From Jacaranda mimosifolia (Eukaryota; Streptophyta; Magnoliopsida; Lamiales; Bignoniaceae), in contig CM032122.1 of the NCBI GenBank assembly GCA_018894105.1, positions 37,789,404 through 37,853,403 on the forward strand: a stretch of DNA of 64,000 nucleotides, in the 5' to 3' direction. This document shows, in pieces, positions 34,934-47,654 of the stretch. The notes under the pieces were generated by a model, which was not told the origin of the DNA, did not search any database, and saw only the letters and a program-made list of their open reading frames with translations. Each line of letters opens with the position of its first letter. Position 1 is the first letter of the stretch. A program made the translations under genes and the position numbers.

Positions 34934-35612
34934 AAAGAATTTTTATTTTTTTTTTGGCATTTTCATTTTAGAATGAAAAAAATAATAAAAAGATAGTTAT
35001 AAATGTGTTTTTAAAAATAAAATATTATTTGAAGATTTTTTTTAAAATATAATGATTATTTAAGGTTGAAAATAAGTTGTACTTGAAAAATATAGTATTT
35101 TATATTAAAAATCGTACAAATGTGAGTATGAGAAAATGAAAAGTGATGAAAAGTAAAAATAGAGAGTGTGTGTAAGAGTTTGTCTGAAAGAATATTTTGA
35201 GAATGAAAATGTCTGTGAAAATAATGGAGAAGTTGATGTCTCTCTGTTTTCATTTTCAGCAGAAAATGGAAATAGATCTAGAAAACAAAAACAAACATGC
35301 CAAAGAGGCATCAACTTCTTCTTCATTTTTACATATATTTTCATTCTCAAAATATTATTTTAGACAAATTCTTACACATTCTCTCTCCATTTTTACTTTT
35401 CATCATTTTTCTTTTTCTCATACTCATATTTGCACGACTTTTAATACAAAAACGCTGTATTTTCTAAATACAGCTCATTTTCAACCATATATAATCATTA
35501 CATCTTAAACAAAATATTCAAATAATATTTTATTTTCAAAAACATTTTTATAACTAACTTTTCACTATCATTTTTCACCAAAAAAATAAAAATACCTTCA
35601 AAAAATAAATCC
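34934..35612. repeat. Fold-back: two M1 MITEs head to head
   Basis: The left arm (about 34934-35245) and right arm (about 35300-35612) are reverse complements over some 300 bp, with a loop of about 55 bp. Matching landmarks are GAGAATGAAAATG / CATTTTCATTCTC, GTTGAAAATAAGTTGTA / TACAGCTCATTTTCAAC and AAGTTGATG / CATCAACTT. Each arm is an M1 MITE. The loop itself contains a short inverted GTTTTC / GAAAAC pair. Open frames here are chance products of the repeat. Confidence 0.85.
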
Positions 35613-35671
35613 AAAACCCCCATTTGTCTTGCGGATAAAATTCCTTTCACTATTACCAGTTCATTTTTTCA

Positions 35672-37962
35672 CGTCCAAAGAGCACGCAAGCAATTAATGG
35701 TCTCTCGATTTCAAATATTTTGGATGCTTATTGGTCTTTAATTACAACCCTTTTTTGACTGAATACAAAGCCCATATGTCTTATCCACTAATTCCTGTTT
35801 CTGGTAGTATTATCCCTTTTTCTACTTCTCTTTCTTGCTTCTTTCTATTCATGATTTAGTCTAGACACCACTACCCCACCCCTTCCCAAGAGAAAGCAAA
35901 AAACTTATAAGAAATATTTAAAATTTATAAAATATTACATTTTATTTTAAAATAAATATTAGAAATTTTTGGATAAAATAATATGATGGAACTTATAAGA
36001 TGTTACTAATGAGAATCTTATTATTAATATGATCGAAGTTAAAAAAATTAGTAAATATCTTAAAGATAAATTAATAACGCCTTTTTTTAAGAAAAAGGAT
36101 TTATAAAATTCTAATATCTTATTTTGAGGCTTATTTTCAATATTTTACCAAATATTTTAAGATATTTTATAACTATCGAACATTTTATAAAATATTTTAG
36201 GAAACTTATAAATCTATCCAAATATCTTTCAAATAATTATGGAGAAAAAGAATCTATTTTAAGAAAATAAAATCATATTGTAGGACATTTCCGAAAAATA
36301 TAAACAGTGAATTAGGATTAGGTAAAAGAAAAGATATATTCGGTGACGGCAATTCATTCTTAAAAGAATTAATAATCATCAATTCATCATAATAATTTTG
36401 TGTCAAATTTTTCTTCTTTTTCGCCATGCATGAAAAGGATGCTTGGTCGTAGATCCTTAATGATTTGGATAAGGGAGGTATGAAAACCCAAAGTAGAGAA
36501 GTTCTAGAAAGTCAAACCTTTGATTCACAACTTTGACTTGCATTTCACAATCATCAGTTAATAGGGCTACGTAATGTTGTGTTTTGGGTGTTTTCTATAA
36601 ATTATTTTAGGAGAATGGATTTTTGGGAAAAAAATTAAAAAAATGTCAAATGCTTTTTTTATTTTTTTATTTTGAGAAAATAGAAAAAATGATTTGAGAA
36701 TTGATTGTTCGTTTTTTTGTGTTATTGGATGAGGTAAAATTTACTGTAAATGTCAAATTAGCTGCTTTTTTGTTGAGTTTGTGAGGTAAAGTGATTTTTT
36801 TATTTGATATATAAATGTATGTATATTTATAGTTTGATGATGTGTGTGTATGTATATATATGTTGCGCTACAATAATGGTAGAGTAAAAGAGAATTAACT
36901 AAGTTTAGCAAATTTTTTGAACTCTACTCTCCCTTATATGAAATATTGTGTATAATGATTGATATATATATGGTTGTAATAAAATAATGTGTAATTAATT
37001 TAATTAGTGATTTATTTTGAAATTTATATTTTTATAAATTTAACATGAGCAAATAATGTATTATTTGGAAGAAAATATTTATTAATAAATATTAGTTACT
37101 AATGAAATCATAATTATATCTTAATTATAAAAAATTGGCTAATATCATAATTATACCATAATTGTTAATATCAACTTATATAAAAAAGATTAATTACTTT
37201 ACATTATAAACTAATTACTACTTGTTAATTAAAATATAATTATTTATTATTTATAATTTATGTACAAATAAAACTTAGTTATTGATTTAAATAAAATAAT
37301 TTTTTTAATAAAATTTACATATATAATACTCATAACAATTCACCAAATTAAAAAAATAAATATTTTATGTTATATAAAATTAAACCATCTTAAATTATTC
37401 ATTAATAAATAAATAAATATAATGTTTGATTACACATGAAATATGAAACATAATTAATATATAAATAACAAATTATTTAAATAATTAAATAAATTAGTTT
37501 AATTAATTCAATACGTTACTTAATTATTTCAGCTCATTATTTAATTAATACATTTATTTAGTGGATAAATTACTTAGTAAATAATCAAATAATTTTTACT
37601 TAAATTTAATTAATTTTCTTGACAATTACCTTAATTATATTAATATTAATTTATTAAACTTAATAGATTATTAAATAAATATCACACTATAATTAAATTT
37701 TTTATTATAATTTTGAATAAATCTGAAGATTAATTTTTTGGAAGAAGATTAATTTATTTATTATATCAAATTAAAACATCTTTAATTATTTATTAAATAT
37801 AATCTTTAATTAATAGATTAAATATTAAATGTAACTAAATTCATTATTTAATTAATTTAATATGTTATCTATTAAGTAAATTATTTAGTAACAATATAAA
37901 TAATATTTTATTAAATTCGACAATTACTTTTAATTAAATTTGTAATTATGTACTTCTGTGTT
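35672..37962. other. Segment present in unit A, absent from unit B
   Basis: In unit B, CATTTTTTC runs directly into CAATTGGCAAGG; in unit A these are 2.3 kb apart. The intervening DNA holds MITE-like pieces (about 35900-36260 and 36570-36930) and an extremely AT-rich stretch (about 36930-37930). No gene is seen. TTC occurs at both breakpoints, compatible with a microhomology deletion in B. Confidence 0.65.
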
Positions 37963-38602
37963 CCAATTGGCAAGGGAGCTCCCCTCGAATGGACTGATAC
38001 AAGTTGAGTCTTTTTCTTTCACGGTCAGGTCTACAGCTAAACACTTATCTCTGCCCCATTCTTCTCGGAGAACAAAACAGAAACAAACATTGGTCAAAAG
38101 TGAAAACAACGCGGTTGATTCGAAAACGCAATGGTCCAACGTTTGAACATTGAATTATTTTAAGTGGTTCTAATGATTCAATTGTCTAATAAGAAATGGG
38201 TACACAAGCCAAAAAATTTCAAGTCAAGATTAGCTTAGCACAAAATTGATTTACATCTCAACTCAGTAAGGTTAAAGATAATGATAGAAAGTAGAACATT
38301 TTGGTTTACGTTTGTTGGTTTAGATCTTATATTTCAATTTATATTTCATCTCCTATTCCATTTCATGGATACATGACAGATTTATTAAATATTTTCTTAT
38401 AAAAATTGAGATTCATATGCACTTGACATATATATATCAAGTTGAAATAAGAGATAAAATACGAAATAAAATAGATAATTCAAAATGCGCATTTATGTTG
38501 TGCACTGTACAAACTACAACTCAGACTCTAAAAGGCCAAAAATGATCTGTTGATTGAGAAGTAATCATTCCTCAGAGTTGTAGCCACTTGGAGTTTCACG
38601 TG

Positions 38603-39778
38603 CATGGTTTGCCGGAATGTCGATTAATTGGCTGGAACGGGGGTTCCAGAATTAGAACGGACGCTGGCGTTCCATTGTTCCGATGGAGAGCGGTTGTGAC
38701 TTGGAACTGTGGCACCAGATGGATAAATCGGCCGAAACGGCGCGACATTCCAATTTATCGGCATGTTGTGGCTTGTCGGAATGGGATTAAGCATAGAACG
38801 ACTGTATTTTGAAGGAGAATGCTGGTGGCAGGATGGTTGGCGACGGGGGGTTTGGTGGCCCGTGAGATTGGAATAGGGTGCTTGGGAATAAGGGAGGCGG
38901 GGAGTAGTTGAAGAAAGTCTTTTCCTTTTTCTTTTTTTCCTGCTGAAGAAGTCTTTTCCTTTCTTTTTTCCTTTTGTAATCTAATTTTTCATATTATCTT
39001 AATTATTTATTTAGAAATCACATTTAGATGTTTATTCTAGTTTTTAAATATGTAGTTCTATATTAATTCAAAATATATGGGTTATATCAGTTTAGCTTCG
39101 CATTCCCCACCAGCTGCCACAATATGCTGTAAGTCCTGTGTGTTTTCATATTTAAATTTATATTTTCAAATATTTTATTTTTTGTTACATATATTGAATT
39201 TTCAATTTAGAGAAGAATAAGATTTGATTTTAACAAAAAGTCAAATGATATTAAGAAAAAAATATAATACTTAATAAATTATAATTTATATAGATTGATA
39301 AAAAAAAATTAACTATTTATTTACATGTCAAAAAATTGAAAATCATTACAATTAGTTCTTCAAATATTTTTGGATTAATATATTTCATCAAAAATGCGCT
39401 AAAGGATGTTACAAAATTTTGTACATCATTTTTCTACACATTCTATTAGTAATGTTATAAATTTATTATGTCGAATTCACTTTCATTATATTGTTGAATA
39501 ATTGAATGAACAATTTAAAAAACAGTATCCTCGATACTGTTATAAGAAAGCTTTATGAAATCTAAATCAATTTACAATGCATAAAATTATTTTGTTGTCT
39601 AATTTAAATACTACTAGACATTTTTATGTGTTTTAATATTTTTTGGATTTTTTTCTGAATTTTTTAAATGATTTAAAGCACAAAATGTGCGGAACATCCG
39701 CGATCGTTCCGCGACATTGCAATGAAACTGGAACGGTAGTCCCCGTTGCGTTCTCCGTGACCATTCTTGCGAACCATG
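38603..39778. mobile_element. hAT-type element in unit A with 8-bp TSD
   Basis: The ends are CATGGTTTGC and, on the other strand, CATGGTTCGC. The flanks are TTCACGTG (38595-38602) and TTCATGTG (39779-39786). Unit B has an empty site with a single copy, TTTCATGTGGGG, near 48358. Subterminal GGAACG/CGTTCC motifs recur at both ends. At 1176 bp it has no recognisable transposase. The 74-codon open frame at 38588-38812 is not supported as a gene. Confidence 0.85.
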
Positions 39779-39786
39779 TTCATGTG

Positions 39787-40998
39787 GGGTTTTGGTGTTT
39801 GAGCTGAGGGACTTGTCTTTCTTCCCTTTTTATTCTTCACAAACTGATACTAATCCTACAGCGGCTTTCACCAAAGACTTGAGTATATTAATCTTGATCT
39901 GTCCTCTTTTTGGTGGGAGCCGTTCATTTCTCCTGGTACCAGATTTCTTGGAAGTAAGTTCTATCTTCCTTCTTGTGATTGGAAACAGGGGATTTTAAGT
40001 ACTTAAATGAAGAACAGAGCAAAACAGAGGATGGAGATGGATGCTTTTCTGGCTTTCAATTGGCATACAGATTGAAAATATGGTCAAGAAAATGAGTGTG
40101 TGATGATTGAGAGGCTGACCAAAGAGTTGGAAAAATTTTAAACGTGGCAAAGGGACTAGACAGAAAATTCGACATACTTGCATTCCAAGACTGTGTGAAG
40201 TGGGACCCTTCAAGAATAAATTCAAAAGAAGATCTTCTCGGACCAGCCAATCTACAGTTGGGCCCCATTTCTTTTTCTGGCCTTTTGCTCAGATGAAAAT
40301 GAAAAGGGAGTTGCGAAAGAAAAAGGAAAAGGGCCTGATCATGAATTACTGATTAGTTATAAGCTTATACTTGTCAAAGTGTGCAGGACAGAATTGAAGA
40401 AATATACTTTCAAATCATAGAGAAGCAGAGAGTCCCACTGGAATTTGGTTTCATATTCATAAGTGTAGGCATAGATATGTACATTGTGGTTTTATCGTTC
40501 TTGTTAATTTTCCAGTTATGGAGTGATGCGGTTAAAAAATAATCATACCTCTTCTCTCTTTGAAATGAGAGAATTACCTATTTGTACAAGCCACCGATAC
40601 TACGGAATCGGATAGCCACCAAAGAGTGAAAAGGGAGAAATGTTTTGATAAAACTTTTATTATTTTTAAGTATGATTATTTTTTAACGGCATCGTAGAAC
40701 CTTCTTTCTTGAAAATTTTAACAGTTTTTTTAATTTCAAGACTCATGAAAAATCTTCGAAAGGGCAAAAATGTCCTTAAAATTTTAACACGGTGACCTTA
40801 TAATTCACGATTCACATTTTTTTGAATGAATTTAAATTTAATTCAACTCGATAAAATGAGTCGTGAGCCTGTAATCCATAACGTGTCATGCTACTTGGCC
40901 CCATACAAAAACATATGCTTGCCCATAAACTAATATGAAATGAGATTGAAGTGGTTCATTGAGGCCTCGAACCCAAAACTTGAAATAATAAACTTTTA
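39787..40998. other. Duplicated unique-type DNA (copy in B at about 48359-49330)
   Basis: Well conserved between the two units, but minus-strand open frames at 39995-40225 and 48564-48791 are shifted against each other. I do not support a protein-coding gene here. A noncoding or decayed gene remains possible. Confidence 0.5.
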
Positions 40999-40999
40999 T

Positions 41000-41300
41000 T
41001 AAGTGTTTTGGGAGAATAAATTATTAAAAAATATGAAAATTATTTTTTAATATGTTTGTTTATATTTTGGGAGAGATATTTTTTGTGGTAGCAGTCAAAT
41101 CAATACTTTTTTGTTGAATTTTTTGGGGTGAAAATAAAATTTAGTGATTATTTTAATGCTGAATAATAATAAAATATATATAATGTATAATATATATATA
41201 TATTGAAAAATGTGCATTTTGAAGAAAAAATAGAGATGTGTTTGATTATATTTCCGTAAAATAATATTATTTTGGGAAAATATAACCAAAAAAAGCCCTA
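41000..41300. mobile_element. MITE, family M2 (TTTGGTTATATTTT-ended)
   Basis: It has AAGTGTTTTGGGAGAATAA at the left and TTTGGGAAAATATAACCAAA at the right. Relatives lie at 51695-52034 (unit B), about 36570-36930, about 56340-56680 and about 60980-61300. Edges are approximate. Confidence 0.5.
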
Positions 41301-41997
41301 GCATTTTCTTGTATCTCAAATTAATTTAGAGAGAGTTTGTATATTTATGAGTAACACAATAACATATTCAGTTATTATGATCATGAAAATAATGAATCAT
41401 TTCATGATTAGATGTAAGTCTTCAAATATATTATTCGATAATTAAGATAATTTGGAAAATAAAGAAGCATAAGCAACCTGAAAAATTATTCTTCCCCCAC
41501 TTTTAATTATAAAAAAAATTATTAATTTAAAGAAAAAAGGTAAGAAGAATACACATGCAAATCTTCCCCACTAAAAAAGAAATACTAGTCGAGCAAGGAA
41601 TTAAAACATAAGGAGTTCTAAACTAAGAATCAACCAGAAGAATATTAGATATTTTAAGTAGATTAATTACTATTAATTAATGAATAATTCTTTGATTAAA
41701 TCATTCCGTTTTGTACGTAATCTTTTCCACTAGAAATTAAAAGACTAGTCAAGCCACACGAGGGCAAAAGGGATCCCAATCTATATATTATTTTGAATTA
41801 AAAATCAACCAAATTATTACTGATTTTAAGTAGATTATAATTAGTAGTTATTATTTAATAAATCTTTGACCAAACCAGATTAATGAATACCACTCACTAG
41901 CACATGGTTTCCTGAATCCGACTCGACCCATCGGCCTCATTTTGGGCCAGACACAAATAAAAGAAAATCAATAAAAAAACAAGTTCAGATTCGTGGG

Positions 41998-43962
41998 ATT
42001 TGTTTGGTTGTAAATTTGAGCATTTTGTCAAAAAAAAATTATCAAAATGATTTTTGAGAAGTGAGATTGGAGAATGTAATGATTGTTTGTCTGTGTTTGG
42101 GGTAGTAAGTAGAGAATTAATTAGGAGAAATTTATCTATTTGTTTGTGTTTTGGGCAATGTTTGAGAAATCTGACCGGTGACCTTATTGGTTATTGGTTT
42201 AATTAGTTCAATCGGTATAACATTATAATTATATTTAATATTATATAAATATATAAAAAATATCAAAAAAATACAAAAATATATATAAGGAAAAATATAA
42301 AAATTACTTAGTATTTATTAAACTTTATATAAACTCTGCTCCATAATAATATCCATACATCTATTTTCAAAAAATATTCTTATAGAATTTATTATAACTT
42401 ATAAGAACAATAGATACCAACACAAATGACATAAAAGTTTCAAAACATAAATTAAGACAAATATTACAATAGGCAAGTCAATATATACAAATCTTCAATT
42501 ATCCTGAAACTTAGTTCTTAAATCTGGGTTTGAAACTTGATGTTCAGGGAGAATTTGAATGAGAAAATGAAGGAAGAAAAAAAAGTAAAGAAGATTGACC
42601 TCTTTAATTTTTATTTAAAAAAATTTATTAACCTATTTGACATAAAAATTGGTTCACTGGTTCAACTAATCTTTTACTGGTTCACATCGGTTTGAACTGA
42701 TTTTTTCACTGAGTGGTTTTAATCATCAAACCAAACTGGAACATTTGCCGGTTCCTGATTGAACTCGTATTTATATATAGATTGCCGGTTCACTAGTTTT
42801 TTATTAGGTTGATGGGGTGAAATAAATATTTTACAAGTATTTATATATATGTATATATAGATTGAATGAGTGGTAATATGTATATATTAGGCCTGTAAAT
42901 TGGTAGGACGTTACCCTACCCAGGCCCAAAATATCAATATCCATACTTATTAAAAATAGTGTAATGGATATGGGTAAGGTCTATACCCATAAATTACTCA
43001 TGTACTCTATGCCCAAAAATTACCCATTACTTTATATTTAAATTTAAGTTATGAACCTAAAAATTATTTATACCTAAATCAAATTTATATTAATGATAAA
43101 TTTTTTATATATAAAAATTCCAAACAGTGAATGAACAGTAACAACTAAATAATTTTTTTTATTAAAAATTAAAGCAACAGTTGAACGTTTTTCATTAATA
43201 AAATTAAAAATATTAAATTTAATAGTGAAACAAATAATTTTTATAAAAACAGTTAATAAAATTAATTTTGTTAATGAATAAAGTTCATTAATATAGTAAT
43301 TAACTGTTTTTATAAAATTAAATATAGACATTTTTTTTTCTTTTAAACTGTTTTTATTAACTATTTTTTTAATTATATTAATTTAATTAACAAAAAGTTT
43401 AATTATTAATTATATTAATAAAGTTTAACTATTATATCAATAAAACATTTAATTTAATTAGCAAAAAGTTTAAAATTAAATAATTTAAATTTAATGATTA
43501 AATTAAATTAAATATAAAAAATTTATTTTTTGTTATCGTATGCCAAAATAATATTTTTAGTATATATTGAGAAAATAAATATATAGATTAAAAACATAAG
43601 TCTAATAAACTAGACCCAATGGATTTTGGGTTAGATAGGGTAAAATAGAATTAGGGTTTCATCATTTTGGGTATATTAGGGTAAGATTAGGGTCTTATTC
43701 TTTTTGGTATTTTAAGGCATAAGTATAGGTAGGGTATCATCCCACCCATTTACAGGCCTAGTGTATATATATGTAATATGAAGGGGACAATTTGTGACAA
43801 ATTGTTTATATGGAGAATGTATTAGAGTGTGAATAGTAAGGGTATTTTGAAAGAAAAAAAAAGTTGTATTTTGGGAGTGGTGTTGGGAATGTGTATTGTT
43901 TGTTTGTTTGTTTAAATTTTGGGAGTTAAAAAATATATTGGGAATTTGTTAACAAAAAAGCC
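41998..43962. mobile_element. Nested MITE complex in unit A (host copy also in B)
   Basis: The left edge GATTTGTTTGGTTGT corresponds to GGCTCCATTTGGTTGT in unit B at 50281, so a host MITE was present before the duplication. In A its interior holds a Mutator-like relic (about 42170-42800) and a hAT MITE (42888-43760). In B it holds a different hAT relic (50525-50886). Confidence 0.5.
42888..43760. mobile_element. hAT-type MITE (TAGGCCTGTAAAT ends)
   Basis: The left end is TAGGCCTGTAAATTGG and the right end on the other strand is TAGGCCTGTAAATGGGTGGG. The flanks are GTATATAT and GTGTATATAT, compatible with an 8-bp duplication in a TA repeat. Subterminal GGGTA/TACCC motifs recur. Open frames inside are AT-rich noise. 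Confidence 0.75.
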
Positions 43963-45551
43963 CTCGGCATAGGGAAAAAAATTTAAAAATAAGTTAAAAT
44001 TCTAAATAAAAAAATAAAATAAAAGGAAAACGCCATCGGATCGTCGGATCAAGGTCACCCGAGGATCAAAGCTGGATCACGTTTGATAAAGGTGCCCAAT
44101 TAATACTAACTTCCAATAAAACAAATATTGAGTTGAAAAGGTGTAGACGAGACCTAATTAACATAAAATATAATTATCTAATGTCCGATATTGTTGTTGA
44201 TTCTTCAATTGAGTCACACTCAATCAATAACTGTTACTATATGTGTATGAATTTGACTTGGCAACTTCATCCTTATTTATTGTAAAACCTATGAGTGGTG
44301 AAATACATGTGGACAAAAAAGTCTGTTCGATTCTTACTTTTACTAGAAAATTAACTAAAGAATATTTAAATTCTGTAATAACGTGATGGCTGGATTGAAA
44401 TTTACCCACGTGAAGCTTTCACAGTTACTGAAAATTTATAGGGCAAATCACATAGATGCATTTGAGTCCCTAATGTTTAAATTGCAATTTTGTAATCTTT
44501 AAAATTATAGCTTAGTTTTACCTTAGTATCTAGAGTGTCTGAATTACTGCAATTTGCCTGAAAAAATTATTGCATCAGGGATAAAATGGTCAAATCAGTT
44601 ATTTTTTTTATTTTTTTATTTTTCAATTTTGGTTGATTAGATTTGCACTAAAAAAAAACACTACTATCACACAAGGAGTTCTCTCTGTTTCTGAATTTTG
44701 AGGATCTGAAATGATTTGACTTGTGGATATGATAATTAAATTTTCCAAAAATAATTGGTAATTTATCAAACTCTTTAATATTTTAATTAATTTGTCGTAA
44801 TAATTCTTTAAAGGTCTCAAAATTATTCACAGCTTCAAACTTGAAATTTGTTCATTACTTAATATCATCTAATTATTTTTTATAAGACATCAATCATAGT
44901 AAGGAAGTTAACATGTTCGTTTACCCATTCCATTTGCACGTATATACATTTGAAAAAAAAATACTTTGAATCATCTATTCTACTGCATATTTTATTTTTT
45001 ATTTCAATATGATATATATATTAAGTGTATATATTTATCAATCAATTATTTTTATAAGAAAATCTTTAATACACGTATCATACATTCATATAATGGATCT
45101 AAACCTTGGAAAAGTGGGGATGTAATAAACTGTAGAAAACCTTAAGTTGATCATTTTAATTTTCATACAAGTAAATACTTATCGAGATTTTATCGGAAAT
45201 TCATTTTAGGGAATCATGTGAATTGAAACTAAATTATAATTATAGAGATTATAAAGCAGTGGTTTAAACATTAATTAAAGGCTAATATGATTTTAGTGAT
45301 AATAATTGGGACCTTTTGAGTGATTAATTTGCCCAAATTTATAATATAACACATCCGCTTGGTCAAAGCTTGGGTCTTTTGTTAAATCAAGAAGCCAAAT
45401 AAAGAACAGATTCATGAACGGAAAAGGAAAGGTTGAAATGAGAAATGAGAAAGACACTGGAATTTTTTATTTATATATTTACATCAGATGATAAAGATCA
45501 AATTATTCACATGCAAACCAACAACGTAAGACGAGGACCTATGTATACGTA

Positions 45552-46586
45552 CAGTGGCGGATTTACAGTCTCTTGTGTGGGGTTAGTTGACCCACTTGTT
45601 ATTTTATATATATATATATATATAGAAATAATGAATATATAGTATTTTAATTCCATTTAAAGTCAAAATGATCCTAGTACAATTCGTCATTAGTTGGAGT
45701 GTAAAATCAATATGGTGGCAGGCCACTAGTTCGAGACCTTATTGTGTCACACCTCTCATTTGTTTTATTTCTTATGCAATTAATTGAAAATTGGGGCCAA
45801 AACGACCTTGCAACTGAAAAAATAAAAAATGAGTAAAATTTTAATTACAGCCTTAATCCCCACGCTCAACCAAACAACAACTTCAACTCTTCTTCTCCTC
45901 TCCCTCTCCCCGTCAGAAAGCAACAAAACAAAGTCCCAAATCACTACCCTCAATCCCCACCACCAATATTCCAAAATTTTCCCTTTTTTTTTCATATTAT
46001 CCACAACTTGGGATTTAAAAAAAATATTAAAGGCAAAAAAAATGTAAGTTATTTGCTTTTCACTTGTTTATTTCTTGATTTTTGTATTAGAAAAGTTAGT
46101 TTTTTTTTTTTAATTGTTAACTTGTTACTAACCGTTATGTAAATAATGATTATTGCATTAGATGAAAAAAGTTAGGATTTTTTCTTAATGGATAAAAAAG
46201 AGTTAGAGTTTAATCAATTAAAATTTAGAATAAATTGATAATATTAATTTATTAACTTTTTGTATATGTATGTTTTAATTGTTAACTTGTTATTAATTGT
46301 TATGTAATTGATGATTATTGCATTAGATGAAAAAGTTAGATTTTTTTTTTAATGGATAAAAAAGAGTTAGAGTTTAAAAAAGTTTAATGTTAAGGATTGA
46401 TAACTTATAAAGAAAGAGATGCATTTATACGCATTTCAGATGATGATATTATGACGACGTTTCAGAATATAAAAACTCATAAAGAATAATTGAATTAATG
46501 TATTTAATTTTATTTTTATTAAATATTAATTATTTTAATTTATTTTTTAATAATATTACTTACCTAAATTCCTAGATATGCCATTG
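45552..46586. mobile_element. hAT-type element in unit A with 8-bp TSD
   Basis: The ends are CAGTGGCGGATTTACAG and, on the other strand, CAATGGCATATCTAGG. The flanks TATACGTA (45544-45551) and TATACATA (46587-46594) match at seven of eight positions. Unit B lacks it at the equivalent position (about 52780-52810). It is non-autonomous. It lies immediately downstream of small gene A. Confidence 0.85.
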
Positions 46587-46659
46587 TATACATACCCGCA
46601 GAATACACGGATTTTTACATATATAACCAAATTAAGACATAAGCAAATCTACGGATTCT

Positions 46660-46902
46660 TCAGGCCTGATCTCCGTAGCCATCGGAAGCGTATGCGCTGG
46701 GCGGCGCACTGGTGGTGGTGGAGTCAGTCGAGCTGTCGCTGGAGGCGGCGCGGGCGCTGCCTTTGATGAAGGCAATTGCTTTTGAGGCGACAGAGGATAC
46801 GGTTTCGGCGATTCTGTCAAAAATCTTAGCTTTGATGCGGCCCCTCTTCGGCGGAAGGGTGACTTTCTGTTCTGTGCGTGGGTTTGGCGGGGTAGTTGCC
46901 AT
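46660..46902 (-). CDS. Small basic protein of unknown function, copy A
   Basis: 80 aa, single exon. I do not recognise a named family. Residues 12-28 form a basic block (QKV-x-LPPKRGRIKAKIF). Residues 29-47 look like an amphipathic helix (IAETVSSVASKAIAFIK). Residues 48-68 are rich in Ser, Thr and Ala. The end, SAYASDGYGDQA, is identical to copy B. There is no signal peptide or membrane segment. The start is chosen as the ATG shared with copy B, about 75 bp downstream of a TATA box; the longer open frame upstream reads through a TATATACACACA promoter region. Strong protein conservation against copy B while flanking DNA drifts supports a real gene. A hAT insertion lies 73 bp beyond its stop. 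Confidence 0.75.
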   Translation of the reverse strand: MATTPPNPRTEQKVTLPPKRGRIKAKIFDRIAETVSSVASKAIAFIKGSARAASSDSSTDSTTTSAPPSAYASDGYGDQA

Positions 46903-46977
46903 GAACTGGGACAGAGGAGAAAACCTCCTCCGGTTTGGATATTTGAAATCAAGGCAGTGATCATTGGAGGATGTAGT

Positions 46978-46989
46978 GTATATATATAC
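46978..46989 (-). promoter_or_regulatory. TATA box of small gene A
   Basis: GTATATATATAC, about 76-87 bp upstream of the ATG, preceded by a CA/GT run. The same arrangement is found before copy B. Confidence 0.6.
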
Positions 46990-47654
46990 ACACACACACA
47001 GAGACAGTGGAGCTTTCAGGGGTAAGATTGTCATTTTACTGTATATGGATGAAATATTACTGCAACTAACGGCGCGATAATTATTTTAACACATAATAAA
47101 AAATAAAAATAAAAAGAGATAACCCAACATTCCCTATATTATTTTAACAACAACGTAGTCTCCTTATTTAAAAGCAAAAATGGGTGTTCTTCTGTATAGA
47201 TAAGGGTCAACAAGTATAAGTACGAATAGATAAATGCCAACAAGTACAAATAACGTTGAAATAAAAAATCGAATGCTGCGAAGCAATAAGTAAGAAAAAT
47301 TTTGCAAAAAAGTAACACAAATTAAAATTAATTTTTATTCATTCCTAAAATAAAATAAATGAGACATTTGTGGAAGGTGGGATGCGTGAAGTTCTATTAA
47401 CTAAGTTGTACTTGAATACTTCAAAAAAGGACCATTGTTCAAAATAAAAATAAAAAATTAAAATATAAACGCGTGCAATAATTTTGTTAGGACTTGGATA
47501 TGAATATAAGGAGTTTCTCATTTAATTCGGATCGAAGTATTTTTTGAGTATCAGCACGTTACTTGAATTTGAAATTAAATATAATAGTTAGTCGTTAGTT
47601 AATCCGGCGAAAACTATCGACGTCATGAAGTCAATTCATAGTTGGTGACCATTT

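Larger units (their letters stand above)
35613..47650. repeat. Tandem segmental duplication, unit A
   Basis: Unit A is collinear with unit B (47931-54064). Matched anchors include CTTGC(G/A)GATAAAATTCC (35630/47940), TTGGCAAGGGAGCTCCCCTC (37966/47987), GAGCTGAGGGACTTGT (39800/48380), CAAACCAGATTAATGAATACC (41873/50155), the ACGTGATGGCTGGATTG block (44380/51477) and the small gene (46660/52869). Unit A is about twice as long because of extra insertions. In one compared 190-bp stretch I count roughly 15 differences. Confidence 0.9.

Noticed and set aside
35056..35508. Several open frames of 60-100 codons
   Set aside because: Products of the fold-back MITE arms.
39995..40268. Possible duplicated gene (with 48564-48791)
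   Set aside because: The two copies do not share one reading frame, unlike the small gene at 46660/52869.
45780..46047. Open frames on both strands near 45.9 kb
   Set aside because: They lie inside the hAT element found only in unit A and show no transposase motifs.
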